This document shows, in pieces, positions 1 through 6,678 of a stretch of DNA of 12,189 nt (positions are counted from its first letter, which is position 1; each line of letters starts with the position of its first letter). The position numbers and the translations under genes were made by a program. Location of the stretch: positions 1 through 12,189 of the forward strand of contig JBBIJH010000072.1 of NCBI GenBank assembly GCA_037446075.1, written 5' to 3'. The DNA comes from JBBIJH01 sp037446075. GTDB taxonomy: Bacteria > Bacteroidota > Ignavibacteria > UBA10030 > JAHEZR01. Below the pieces are notes generated by a model. That model ran no database searches. It saw only the letters and a program-made list of their open reading frames with translations, and was not told the DNA's origin.

Positions 1-1563
1 CGGCTCTCGAAATCGGGCAACTTCCGCATGTGCCTGTTCGAGGTCGAGAAGATGCCGAAGCTCATGATCGCCTGCTCGACGACCGTCGCAGATGGAATGG
101 TGGTGAAGACAGATTCTCCGAGGGCGATCAAGGCTCGGCAGGCAGTGATGGAGTTCCTCCTGATCAACCATCCACTGGATTGCCCGATTTGCGACGAAGC
201 TGGGGAGTGCAAACTTCAGGATTACACGTACAGGTACAGCGCTGGGGTTTCGCGATTTGAGGAGGATAAGGTCCACAAGCCGAAACGAGTGGCGATCGGG
301 CCGAATGTGATGTTCGATGCGGAGCGTTGCATCCTCTGTTCTCGTTGCATCCGGTTCTGCGATGAGATTGTTGAGAAGCCACAGCTTCATTTCGTCCAGA
401 GGGGTGACCATACCGTCATCGAGACGTTCCCTGGCGAAGAACTTGACAATCCATACTCGATGAATGTAATCGAATTGTGCCCTGTGGGGGCACTGACGAG
501 TCGCAATTTCCGATTCAAGGCGCGCGTCTGGGAAATGTCTTCCACGGAGACCGTCTGCGTTGGGTGCGCGCGTGGCTGTAACATGCACATGTGGGTGCGG
601 AACAATCAGATTCTCCGCCTAACCCCAAGACTGAATCCGGAAGTAAACGACTATTGGATGTGCGATTACGGCAGGTTGGAGACCTTCGATTTCGTGAACG
701 CCGAAGATCGAATCAAGGCGCCGATGATGAGGAAAAACGGAGTCCTCGTCGAAGTGGACTGGGAGGAAGCGATTGCAAAAGTAGCCTCGGAGCTGCACAG
801 CTTCAGGAAAGGGGAGATCGCTGCGCTTGGCTCGGCCTACGCTACGAACGAGGACAACTATCTCTTTGGGAAGTTCGCTCGAAACATCCTCGGGACGACC
901 CATCTCGATTTTGTCCGGCGAGTAGAAGAGGGGAAACAGGACAACTTTCTCATCCGCGCCGATAGGACGCCAAATAGTTTTGGCGCTAGGGAAGTTGGGA
1001 TCGAACCGGGGAGCGGTGGATTGGATTATGATGGAATTCTAAGAGCCATCGACCAGGGCCGGATCAGAGCGCTTTATGTGATCGATGATGGCATCCGCAT
1101 GGAGGCGGGCGTCAAGGAGGTTCTCAGGAAACTGGAGTTTCTCGTCGTTCATGCGTCGAACGAAAGCAAAGTTACTCAGCTCGCTGACGTTGTTCTCTCT
1201 TGTTCAACGTATGCAGAGAAGCATGGAACATTCACGAACTTCCAAGGGCGCGTCCAGAGAATTCGTCCCGCGGTGGCAACACTGGAGCAGGATCGCGCGT
1301 TGGACGGATTCGCGATGAGTCGGTTGGATAAGTTCGCCGCCCCGAACGACCGCTGGGGAAGGCCCAGCAAGCGAGACGCTCGGCCAACCTGGCGAATTAT
1401 CATGAGCGTGGCCAATGCCATGGGTGCGAAATTTCGGTACAACAGTGTGGAAGATGTCTTTAAGGAGATTGCAACAACGATACCGAGCTTCAAAGGGCTG
1501 AGCTACCAAAAGATTGGTAGACTCGGCGTTTTCCTCGTCCAAAAAGAGTCGGTTACAGTGTAA
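1..1563 (+). CDS. nuoG: NADH-quinone oxidoreductase subunit G (complex I), 5' partial
   Basis: This is the iron-sulfur subunit of the complex I peripheral arm, which passes electrons from NADH toward quinone. The frame is open from base 1 (reading RLSKSGNFRMCLFEVEK), so the real start and the first part of the N-terminal 2Fe-2S domain lie upstream. The last two 2Fe-2S cysteines are seen in RMC and ACSTT. The N5 ligands follow as H-x3-C-x2-C-x5-C (NHPLDCPICDEAGEC, about 169-201). The N4 ligands are CILCSRC (about 337-357) plus the cysteine of ELCPVGALTS (478-480). A further C-x2-C-x3-C (556-579) with a distant cysteine in WMCDYGR (661-663) matches the N7 site kept in some bacteria. The rest is a reduced molybdopterin-oxidoreductase-like domain with no sign of a cofactor site. 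The gene stops one base before nuoH, so the two are surely co-transcribed. Family assignment is secure. Confidence 0.96.
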   Translation, partial: RLSKSGNFRMCLFEVEKMPKLMIACSTTVADGMVVKTDSPRAIKARQAVMEFLLINHPLDCPICDEAGECKLQDYTYRYSAGVSRFEEDKVHKPKRVAIGPNVMFDAERCILCSRCIRFCDEIVEKPQLHFVQRGDHTVIETFPGEELDNPYSMNVIELCPVGALTSRNFRFKARVWEMSSTETVCVGCARGCNMHMWVRNNQILRLTPRLNPEVNDYWMCDYGRLETFDFVNAEDRIKAPMMRKNGVLVEVDWEEAIAKVASELHSFRKGEIAALGSAYATNEDNYLFGKFARNILGTTHLDFVRRVEEGKQDNFLIRADRTPNSFGAREVGIEPGSGGLDYDGILRAIDQGRIRALYVIDDGIRMEAGVKEVLRKLEFLVVHASNESKVTQLADVVLSCSTYAEKHGTFTNFQGRVQRIRPAVATLEQDRALDGFAMSRLDKFAAPNDRWGRPSKRDARPTWRIIMSVANAMGAKFRYNSVEDVFKEIATTIPSFKGLSYQKIGRLGVFLVQKESVTV

Positions 1564-1564
1564 C

Positions 1565-2590
1565 ATGGTCCCGGTTGAAATTCTAACTGCTCTCATCAAG
1601 ATCATCATCATCGTTTTTGGTTTACTGTTCGTCGTGATCAACCTGGTGTACGCCGAGAGAAGGATAGGCGCGTTTATCCAGAATCGGCTGGGCCCAAACC
1701 GAGTCGGGCCGTTCGGATTGCTCCAGGGAGTCGCGGACGTCGTGAAACTGCTCATGAAGGAGGATATCGTTCCGAAAGCTGCAAATAAGACCATTCACGA
1801 CCTCGCACCTGTACTGTCAATCACCGTTGCTCTGTCAGTATTCGCCGTCATTCCATTTGGTGATACCATCACGATTGGTGATCGACCGATCAAGCTGATG
1901 GTCGCTGATGTCAATGTTGGGATTCTCTATATCATCGCGCTCACATCGCTTGGGGTTTATGGGATTACGCTAAGCGGCTGGAGTTCCAACAATAAGTATT
2001 CACTGCTGGGCGGACTGCGTTCTTCGGCTCAGATGATCAGTTACGAGCTATCTCTCGGGCTTTCCCTGGTTGGCGTCCTGATGGTGGCGGGGACTTTGGA
2101 GCTAGATAAAATCGTACAGCAGCAGACTGGTTTTCGGTGGAACGTGTTCCTGCAGCCCGTCGGCTTCATTACCTTTCTCATCGCATCCTTTGCGGAAACG
2201 AACCGATTACCCTTCGATCTACCGGAGGCGGAGCCCGAGTTGGTGGGGGGCTATCACACGGAGTACAGTGGGATCAAGTTCGGCCTCTTCTTTCTTGCGG
2301 AGTACTCGAACATGATCGCGGCCAGTGCCGTGACGACAACACTGTATCTGGGGGGATGGCAATTTCCGTACCTCGAGACCTTTGGGCTATCCCCTGTCGT
2401 TCTGAGTCTCGTTGAGTTTTTCACACTCCTCGCCAAGGTGTGTTTGCTTCTTTTCCTCTTCATTTGGGTGCGATGGACGATTCCTCGCTTCCGATATGAT
2501 CAGTTGATGAGGCTCGGCTGGAAGGTAATGCTACCGCTCTCACTGCTAAACGTGTTGGGGACAGGGGTGGGAATCCTCTTACTGAAGTAA
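1565..2590 (+). CDS. nuoH: NADH-quinone oxidoreductase subunit H (complex I)
   Basis: This membrane subunit joins the peripheral and membrane arms of complex I and forms much of the quinone-binding chamber. The 341-residue product has the usual family length and is hydrophobic throughout, consistent with about eight membrane helices. Family signatures are clear: YAERRIGAFIQNRLGPNRVG and LMKEDIVP near the N-terminus, and FAETNRLPFDLPEAE with ELVGGYHTEYSG in the quinone-site loop. I chose the ATG at 1565, one base after the nuoG stop, over an in-frame start at 1514 inside nuoG, because MVPVEILTALIKIIIIVFG gives a normal first helix. There is no strong Shine-Dalgarno sequence, so translation is probably coupled to nuoG. 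Assignment is secure. Confidence 0.97.
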   Translation: MVPVEILTALIKIIIIVFGLLFVVINLVYAERRIGAFIQNRLGPNRVGPFGLLQGVADVVKLLMKEDIVPKAANKTIHDLAPVLSITVALSVFAVIPFGDTITIGDRPIKLMVADVNVGILYIIALTSLGVYGITLSGWSSNNKYSLLGGLRSSAQMISYELSLGLSLVGVLMVAGTLELDKIVQQQTGFRWNVFLQPVGFITFLIASFAETNRLPFDLPEAEPELVGGYHTEYSGIKFGLFFLAEYSNMIAASAVTTTLYLGGWQFPYLETFGLSPVVLSLVEFFTLLAKVCLLLFLFIWVRWTIPRFRYDQLMRLGWKVMLPLSLLNVLGTGVGILLLK

Positions 2591-2772
2591 GCGTTCTGAC
2601 TTAGTGACTCATGCGATGGGAGATCTGGGGCGTGAGTCGGAAGTAGTGGAATGGTAATTGTTGAGTCCGTTGCAAGTCGTAGGTAATGAGCAAGAAGCAT
2701 CGAGATTTTCTGATTCACTTTTGTTGTCACAGAGTTGAACTCTTGCCTAGCGCCTAATTGAACTCTCGAGCG
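2591..2772. other. nuoH-nuoI intergenic gap with inverted and direct repeats
   Basis: This 182-bp gap lies between two complex I genes that are usually adjacent. It has no credible gene. It holds an imperfect hairpin with arms 2606-2614 and 2630-2638 (GACTCATGC against GCGTGAGTC, 9 bp including one G-T pair). It also holds a 13-nt palindrome, AGAGTTGAACTCT, at 2731-2743. The 9-mer TTGAACTCT recurs at 2735-2743 and 2758-2766, just before the nuoI start. No T-run follows either structure, so I do not call a terminator. The gap could be eroded repeat DNA or a processing site. Confidence 0.5.
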
Positions 2773-3276
2773 ATGAGCAGCAACAGTGATCCTATCATAA
2801 GAAAGAAAAACCTCTCCCTCTGGCACCGGACGTTCCTGCCTGCAATCCTGAAAGGGATGACGATAACTTTCCGGCAGATTCTCCAGCCGAAGTTCACCCG
2901 CCAGTATCCTGAAGAACGATGGAAGCCGCCTGAGTCTTTCCGGGGTCGTCCCGTCCTGGTGGAAGAGAATGGGATCGAGCGGTGCGTCGCATGTGGACTA
3001 TGTGCACGGGTGTGCCCCGCCCTTGCGATTGAAGTCCAGGCCTCGGCGACCGAGCATGAGAAGGAGCGGTATCCTGTCTTGTTTGAGATTAACATGCTTC
3101 GCTGCATCTTCTGCGGCTTCTGCGAGGAAGTGTGCCCGGAAGAAGCGATCGTGATGAGTGATGAATACGAGCTAACCTTCTCGAGTCAGGAGGAGGCGAT
3201 CTACGGGAAAGACCGCCTGATGATGTCAGTAGATCGACTGAAGCCCCGCCTCGATTTTCTCCGCAAACATCGATGA
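2773..3276 (+). CDS. nuoI: NADH-quinone oxidoreductase subunit I (complex I, 2x[4Fe-4S])
   Basis: This subunit holds the two 4Fe-4S clusters (N6a and N6b) that lead electrons to the terminal cluster near the quinone site. The 167-residue product has two classical ferredoxin motifs: CVACGLCARVCP (C71, C74, C77, C81) and CIFCGFCEEVCP (C111, C114, C117, C121). The N-terminal segment LKGMTITFRQILQPKFTRQYPEE is typical of NuoI and contacts the membrane arm. The ATG at 2773 is preferred to an in-frame TTG at 2758, since MSSNSDPIIRKK gives a normal length. No clear Shine-Dalgarno sequence precedes it. It is the last nuo gene here: the expected nuoJ does not follow, and about 600 bp of gene-free DNA comes next. 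Assignment is secure; the exact start is less so. Confidence 0.95.
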   Translation: MSSNSDPIIRKKNLSLWHRTFLPAILKGMTITFRQILQPKFTRQYPEERWKPPESFRGRPVLVEENGIERCVACGLCARVCPALAIEVQASATEHEKERYPVLFEINMLRCIFCGFCEEVCPEEAIVMSDEYELTFSSQEEAIYGKDRLMMSVDRLKPRLDFLRKHR

Positions 3277-3299
3277 GCTAAGGAAGCGGCCGAGAAGCT

Positions 3300-3349
3300 C
3301 AATGTCCGACCTTTAGCGTTGTTATTTCTGTGGCATCAGTCGGACATTG
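3300..3349. repeat. 11-bp perfect inverted repeat with 28-nt loop
   Basis: CAATGTCCGAC at 3300-3310 is the exact reverse complement of GTCGGACATTG at 3339-3349. It starts 24 bp after the nuoI stop codon. The loop is long and no T-run follows, so a simple terminator is unlikely. It may be part of a repeat unit with the hairpin that begins four bases later. Confidence 0.7.
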
Positions 3350-3352
3350 GAT

Positions 3353-3400
3353 GTGCGAAGCACCTTCAGCGGAAAGTGTGTCGTTGAAGGTGCTTGGCAC
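3353..3400. repeat. long hairpin (about 19 paired bases)
   Basis: The core arms are AAGCACCTTCA (3358-3368) and TGAAGGTGCTT (3385-3395), an exact 11-bp match. Pairing continues inward to 3372/3381 with two G-T pairs, leaving an 8-nt loop. It continues outward, after one mismatch (3357/3396), with GTGC (3353-3356) against GCAC (3397-3400). This is the strongest single hairpin in the window. It lies between two genes and has no T-run. Confidence 0.75.
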
Positions 3401-3414
3401 TTGCGTTGCGCTGA

Positions 3415-3440
3415 ATGTGCGACGCACCTGCACCGGAAGT
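3415..3440. repeat. diverged second copy of the 3351-3377 sequence
   Basis: The stretch begins ATGTGCGACGCACCTGCACC and aligns with 3351-3377 at about 22 of 26 positions with one single-base gap. The start-to-start offset is 64 bp. A weaker third echo (ACGTCCGTCGCACCTG) begins at 3453. This suggests decayed tandem copies of one unit. Confidence 0.5.
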
Positions 3441-3661
3441 CCTCCCCGAGCAACGTCCGTCGCACCTGTTCTAGCAGGGGGAGCAAGACATCCCCGGGGA
3501 GAGCAGCCGCCTGGGATATTTCATGGAGGTCTGGAGGGTGAAGGGCGGGGGGCGGTGACTGATGGTCCACCGACGCGGCCAGTCTACCATCGTGCACCCA
3601 ACCGAGTGCGCAGGGATTTCCGCCGCGGTAGCCACTCTCCCGAGCGCCTAAGGGCCGATGG

Positions 3662-3680
3662 CGCTGTCGGAAGGACAGCG
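3662..3680. repeat. 7-bp hairpin
   Basis: CGCTGTC (3662-3668) pairs exactly with GACAGCG (3674-3680) around a 5-nt loop. No T-run follows. A further weak inverted repeat (GAGAAG at 3694-3699, CTTCTC at 3713-3718) lies just downstream. Function unknown. Confidence 0.5.
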
Positions 3681-3753
3681 TTGGTTGTGGGGTGAGAAGC
3701 GAGGGTGTGGGACTTCTCCCTCACAGAACGATCTCTGCTTTGAAGGTCTGGCA

Positions 3754-3776
3754 CGAAAGTGAAGTTTCGCACTCCG
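3754..3776 (+). repeat. 7-2-7 hairpin repeat with CACTCCG tail (copy 1)
   Basis: Arms are CGAAAGT (3754-3760) and AGTTTCG (3763-3769), with loop GA and one G-G mismatch. CACTCCG follows at 3770-3776. Loop size, arm length and tail match copies at 5516-5538 and 6679-6701, marking a dispersed repeat family. Confidence 0.6.
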
Positions 3777-3804
3777 CATGCTGGTCGTGTGCGTAATTTT
3801 TCTC

Positions 3805-3833
3805 TTGCACTTCTCCTTCGGAGTTTCTATCTT
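3805..3833 (+). promoter_or_regulatory. predicted sigma-70-type promoter of the ComM-like gene
   Basis: TTGCAC (3805-3810) is followed by exactly 17 bp and then TATCTT (3828-3833). This predicts a transcript start near 3840 and a leader of about 40 nt before the ATG at 3881. The same -10 hexamer and spacing occur at the fusion regulator's promoter (8018-8046). This rests on motif inspection only. Confidence 0.5.
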
Positions 3834-3867
3834 GCATCAGATTCCTGCTCGCACCCATCAAGCCCCC

Positions 3868-3873
3868 GGGAGA
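3868..3873 (+). promoter_or_regulatory. ribosome binding site GGGAGA
   Basis: GGGAGA lies 7 bases before the ATG at 3881, an optimal spacing. It supports that start for the ComM-like gene. Few other genes in the window have a clear Shine-Dalgarno sequence. Confidence 0.6.
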
Positions 3874-3880
3874 CGTCCTC

Positions 3881-5428
3881 ATGCTTTCCCAAGTCCTCAG
3901 CAGCGCCACCTATGGCATCAATGCGTACGTTGTTCAGGTTGAAACGCACATCGAGAATGCAGTGCAGCCCTCATTTTCGGTCGTGGGCTTGCCTGATAAC
4001 GCCGTGAAGGAGAGCCGTGACCGCGTATCGGCTGCGATCAAAAACTCGGGTCTCGTTTTTCCCCCGCACAAGAAAATCACGGTGAACCTCGCACCCGCGG
4101 ACATCAAGAAAGAGGGATCGGCGTATGATCTTCCGATCGCGGTGGGGATCGTTGCAGCGACCGGACAAGTCGAGACCGACGTGCTGAAGGATTTCGTCCT
4201 GCTGGGGGAGCTTGCGCTGGATGGGACTCTTCGACCCGTGCATGGGGCGCTTCCGATTGCACTGGAAGTGAAAAAGAACGGACTGCGTGGCGTTGTCGTT
4301 CCGAAAGAGAACGCGAAGGAAGCCGCAATGGTCAAGGGCGTCGATGTGTACCCGATGGGTTGCCTCACCGAGACGGTAGATTTCCTGAACGGGGAGTACG
4401 AGATGCTGAACCCCTTTCGCGTTGATTTACATGAGATCTTCGCACAGGAACAGAGGTATACGATCGATTTCGCTGACGTGAAAGGGCAAGAGAACGTGAA
4501 GCGTGCGCTCGAGGTCGCAGCCGCTGGCGGACACAATATCATCATGATTGGTCCACCGGGTTCCGGAAAAACGATGCTCGCGAAGCGGCTGCCCACGATT
4601 CTTCCTCCCCTCAACTTCGATGAAGCGCTGGAGACGACGAAGATTCATTCAATTGCTGGACATCTTCCGCCGAACACCGCGCTCGTGGCAACTCGCCCAT
4701 TCCGGTCACCGCACCACACGATCTCGGACAGTGCGCTTGTAGGTGGCGGAACAATCCCGAGGCCCGGTGAGATTTCTCTTGCGCATCACGGCGTCCTGTT
4801 CCTCGATGAACTTCCGGAGTTCGCCCGGAATGTCCTCGAGGTGATGCGGCAGCCGCTCGAGGATGGACACGTTACGATCAGTCGTTCGAAGATGTCCGTC
4901 GATTTTCCTTCCAGCTTCATGCTCGTCTGCGCGATGAATCCGTGTCCCTGCGGCTACTTCTCTGATCCTTCCAAAGAGTGCACGTGCACGTCACCACAGA
5001 TTCAGAAGTACATGGCGAAAATCTCGGGTCCGCTTCTCGACCGTATCGATCTTCACATCGAGGTCCCTGCCGTCAAGTACAAAGAACTGGCGAGTAAGAG
5101 TTCGGGAGAGACTTCGGCACAAATACGGGAGAGAGTGATGAAAGCGAGGGAGCTTCAAGGTGCAAGGTTCAAGGGGAGAAAGGGACTCTACTGCAACGCG
5201 GACATGCAATCAAAGGAGATCAAAGAGTTTTGCCAGATCGATGAGCATGGAGAAGAGCTCTTGAAAATGGCAATAACGAAGTTAGGGTTATCCGCGAGGG
5301 CTTATGACCGCATCCTGAAGGTATCCAGGACGATAGCTGATCTTGCCGGAAGTGAGAGGATAAGGCCTGAGCACGTCAGCGAAGCAATTCAATACCGGAG
5401 TCTCGACAGGAATTTGTGGTTGCAGTGA
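3881..5428 (+). CDS. comM: ComM/YifB-family Mg-chelatase-like AAA+ ATPase
   Basis: ComM-type proteins form hexameric AAA+ motors that act on DNA; in naturally transformable bacteria ComM aids branch migration while incoming DNA is integrated. The 515-residue product has the usual length and domain order. The N-terminal ChlI/Lon-protease-like domain (about 1-170) starts MLSQVLSSATYGINAYVV and contains SFSVVGLPDNAVKESRDR. The Mg_chelatase AAA+ core has Walker A GPPGSGKT (224-231) and Walker B LFLDELPEF (D309, E310). Next comes the family's cysteine cluster, CAMNPCPCGYF (C350, C355, C357) with ECTC after it. LDRIDLHIEVP and the C-terminal GLSARAYDRILKVSRTIADL complete the family pattern. It stands alone between repeat-rich gaps, with its own promoter and ribosome site. 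Despite the family name, no chlorophyll or cobalamin chelatase partners are nearby. The family is certain; a role in natural transformation in this organism is inferred. Confidence 0.95.
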   Translation: MLSQVLSSATYGINAYVVQVETHIENAVQPSFSVVGLPDNAVKESRDRVSAAIKNSGLVFPPHKKITVNLAPADIKKEGSAYDLPIAVGIVAATGQVETDVLKDFVLLGELALDGTLRPVHGALPIALEVKKNGLRGVVVPKENAKEAAMVKGVDVYPMGCLTETVDFLNGEYEMLNPFRVDLHEIFAQEQRYTIDFADVKGQENVKRALEVAAAGGHNIIMIGPPGSGKTMLAKRLPTILPPLNFDEALETTKIHSIAGHLPPNTALVATRPFRSPHHTISDSALVGGGTIPRPGEISLAHHGVLFLDELPEFARNVLEVMRQPLEDGHVTISRSKMSVDFPSSFMLVCAMNPCPCGYFSDPSKECTCTSPQIQKYMAKISGPLLDRIDLHIEVPAVKYKELASKSSGETSAQIRERVMKARELQGARFKGRKGLYCNADMQSKEIKEFCQIDEHGEELLKMAITKLGLSARAYDRILKVSRTIADLAGSERIRPEHVSEAIQYRSLDRNLWLQ

Positions 5429-5445
5429 GCCACGTTGGCTTGGCC

Positions 5446-5538
5446 CGAAGCTAAAGCCTTGCCCTCCGTCGTACGTGGCTGAGTGCGACGATTTATCGTC
5501 GCGCCTTGCTTCGCGCGAAACTAAAGTTTCGCACTCCG
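5446..5538 (+). repeat. composite block of three hairpins (block 1)
   Basis: Three inverted repeats occur in a row between the ComM-like gene and the EEP gene. The first is CGAAGCT-AA-AGCCTTG (5446-5461, slightly decayed), followed by CCCTCCG. The second is GCGACGAT-TT-ATCGTCGC (5485-5502), a perfect 8-bp stem. The third is CGAAACT-AA-AGTTTCG (5516-5531), perfect, followed by CACTCCG (5532-5538). The block ends 18 bp before the EEP start codon, so it probably lies in that gene's leader. The same order of units recurs at 6679-6764. Confidence 0.75.
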
Positions 5539-5543
5539 TCTAA

Positions 5544-5550
5544 GAGGGAG
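5544..5550 (+). promoter_or_regulatory. ribosome binding site GAGGGAG
   Basis: A purine-rich GAGGGAG lies 6 bases before the ATG at 5557. It decides the start: the in-frame TTG at 5506 would place the coding region across the hairpin block. Confidence 0.65.
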
Positions 5551-5556
5551 CCATAT

Positions 5557-6372
5557 ATGAAAAAAATCTTCTCCATCCTTTCATGGAACATCGAGCATCT
5601 CAAGGACTCTCCGACTCGAGTCGATGCGGTCGTGAAGTACATCAAGAAATGGGATCCTGACGTTTTCGGTCTTTTCGAGATCGAGGGCAAACAGGTGTTT
5701 AAGATGATGGTTGAGCATTTCCCGCAGTACAGCCTGTTCATCACGGAGGGCCAGCAGAGTCAGGAGATTCTGGTCGCCTGTCGGAGGACTTTCAATGCGA
5801 TCACGTTTCAGCAGAAGAAGGAATTCGACACTGGAAATCCGAAGTTGCGACCAGGGGCGCTGCTCTCGTTTGAGAAAGACGGCCAGCTCTACGGCGCGCT
5901 CTTCCTTCACACCGACAGCGGCACGGACGCCGTCGGCTTTGGAAACCGCGCGGAGATGTTCCGACACGCGTTCAACTTGAAGAGAGCGCTGGACAAGCGA
6001 TACGGCAACGCTCGGCTTGTGATCCTCGGCGACCTGAACACGATGGGGCTTCAATATCCTCGTGCGGTAAAGAGCGATACGAAGGTGGAGGGGAAAGAGG
6101 AGGTCTTTAACTTAGAAGCCGAGGCAAAGAACGTGAAAATGGCTGTTCTCGAGAAGCAAGAGGCAGCGACATGGATGGGAACAAAGGGAGCCTCCAACCT
6201 TGATCACATCGTCGCGAGTACCGCATTGAAGTTTAAGACAGTGACAAAGGACAGCAAGAAGTTTCAGGTGCAGATGGACGGCTGGAATAAGCTCACAGAC
6301 AAAAATGAGCGAGAGAAATACCTCAAGACCATCTCGGATCACTGCTTGCTGTATGCGGAGGTGGTGGGATAG
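5557..6372 (+). CDS. endonuclease/exonuclease/phosphatase (EEP) family protein
   Basis: This is a metal-dependent phosphoesterase of the EEP (DNase I-like) superfamily; the substrate could be DNA, RNA, a nucleotide or a lipid headgroup and cannot be told from sequence. The 271-residue product is a single compact domain with all superfamily motifs in order: SWNIEHL (N), FGLFEIEG (metal-binding E), LFLHTDSG (H), ILGDLNTMG (catalytic D and N), SNLDHIVAS and ISDHCLLYAE (final D-H pair). No signal peptide or membrane segment follows MKKIFSILSWNIEHLKD, so it should be cytoplasmic. The active-site set is complete, so the enzyme is probably functional. The ATG at 5557 is fixed by a good ribosome site. 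It is alone between two repeat-rich gaps, so neighbours give no hint of its role. Confidence 0.88.
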   Translation: MKKIFSILSWNIEHLKDSPTRVDAVVKYIKKWDPDVFGLFEIEGKQVFKMMVEHFPQYSLFITEGQQSQEILVACRRTFNAITFQQKKEFDTGNPKLRPGALLSFEKDGQLYGALFLHTDSGTDAVGFGNRAEMFRHAFNLKRALDKRYGNARLVILGDLNTMGLQYPRAVKSDTKVEGKEEVFNLEAEAKNVKMAVLEKQEAATWMGTKGASNLDHIVASTALKFKTVTKDSKKFQVQMDGWNKLTDKNEREKYLKTISDHCLLYAEVVG

Positions 6373-6573
6373 TCAGAGAACAAGCGCACCTGCCCGAAGT
6401 TTCTAAGGCAATTGCAGTCAACTCTCACCCAACTATCGCCCACCGCCTCTACGCCCTCCGCATGAGGCAGGTTGTCTTCTTCGGTACTCTGTATAGAGCT
6501 TCAGAGCAGCGAGATGATGAGGAGAATTTTCTTGGTTTGATGACCGGGTTGGAGTGCTCAAATTCATTTTCGC

Positions 6574-6589
6574 ACTGAGCTTGCTCGGT
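6574..6589 (+). repeat. 7-2-7 hairpin
   Basis: ACTGAGC (6574-6580) pairs with GCTCGGT (6583-6589) with one T-G pair and loop TT. The geometry matches the hairpin family at 3754, 5516 and 6679, although the arm sequence differs and no CACTCCG tail follows. Confidence 0.45.
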
Positions 6590-6604
6590 TAGCTACGTTC
6601 GCGG

Positions 6605-6656
6605 CCGACGCCTCGCTGTCCGTCGGGTAGGGCGGAGGGCGAAAGATCGCTTTCGC
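6605..6656. repeat. two adjacent short hairpins
   Basis: CCGACG (6605-6610) pairs with CGTCGG (6621-6626). GCGAAAG (6639-6645) pairs exactly with CTTTCGC (6650-6656) around a 4-nt loop. Both precede the three-hairpin block and enlarge the cluster of structured DNA here. Confidence 0.5.
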
Positions 6657-6678
6657 TGTGTGTAAGGATGGCTTCGTC

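Larger units (their letters stand above)
3277..3880. other. repeat-rich intergenic region between nuoI and the ComM-like gene
   Basis: This is about 600 bp with no believable gene. Open frames of 121 codons (+, 3330-3695) and 91 codons (-, 3322-3597) have arginine- and proline-rich, low-information translations and overlap hairpins. The stretch holds an 11-bp inverted repeat (3300-3349), a long hairpin (3353-3400) with a partial second copy (3415-3440), a 7-bp hairpin (3662-3680), a member of the 7-2-7 hairpin family (3754-3776) and a promoter (3805-3833). I see nothing assignable in 3481-3660. No rho-independent terminator with a T-run is visible after nuoI. Confidence 0.6.

Noticed and set aside
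3300..3400. Rho-independent terminator for the nuo operon
   Set aside because: The hairpins are real but no T-run follows either stem, and the first has a 28-nt loop.
3300..3470. CRISPR array
   Set aside because: The repeats are few, diverged and irregularly spaced (64 and 38 bp), with no uniform spacers and no cas genes.
3330..3695. 121-codon plus-strand open frame between nuoI and the ComM-like gene
   Set aside because: Its translation is arginine-, proline- and serine-rich with no family resemblance, and it runs across the hairpins and tandem repeats.
3934..4614. 226-codon minus-strand open frame opposite the ComM-like gene
   Set aside because: It is a serine- and proline-rich shadow of a well-conserved plus-strand gene.
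3881..5428. Magnesium chelatase subunit for chlorophyll or cobaltochelatase
   Set aside because: The domain order (Lon-like N-terminus, AAA+ core, cysteine cluster, C-terminal helical domain) is that of ComM/YifB, and no pigment or cobalamin genes are nearby.
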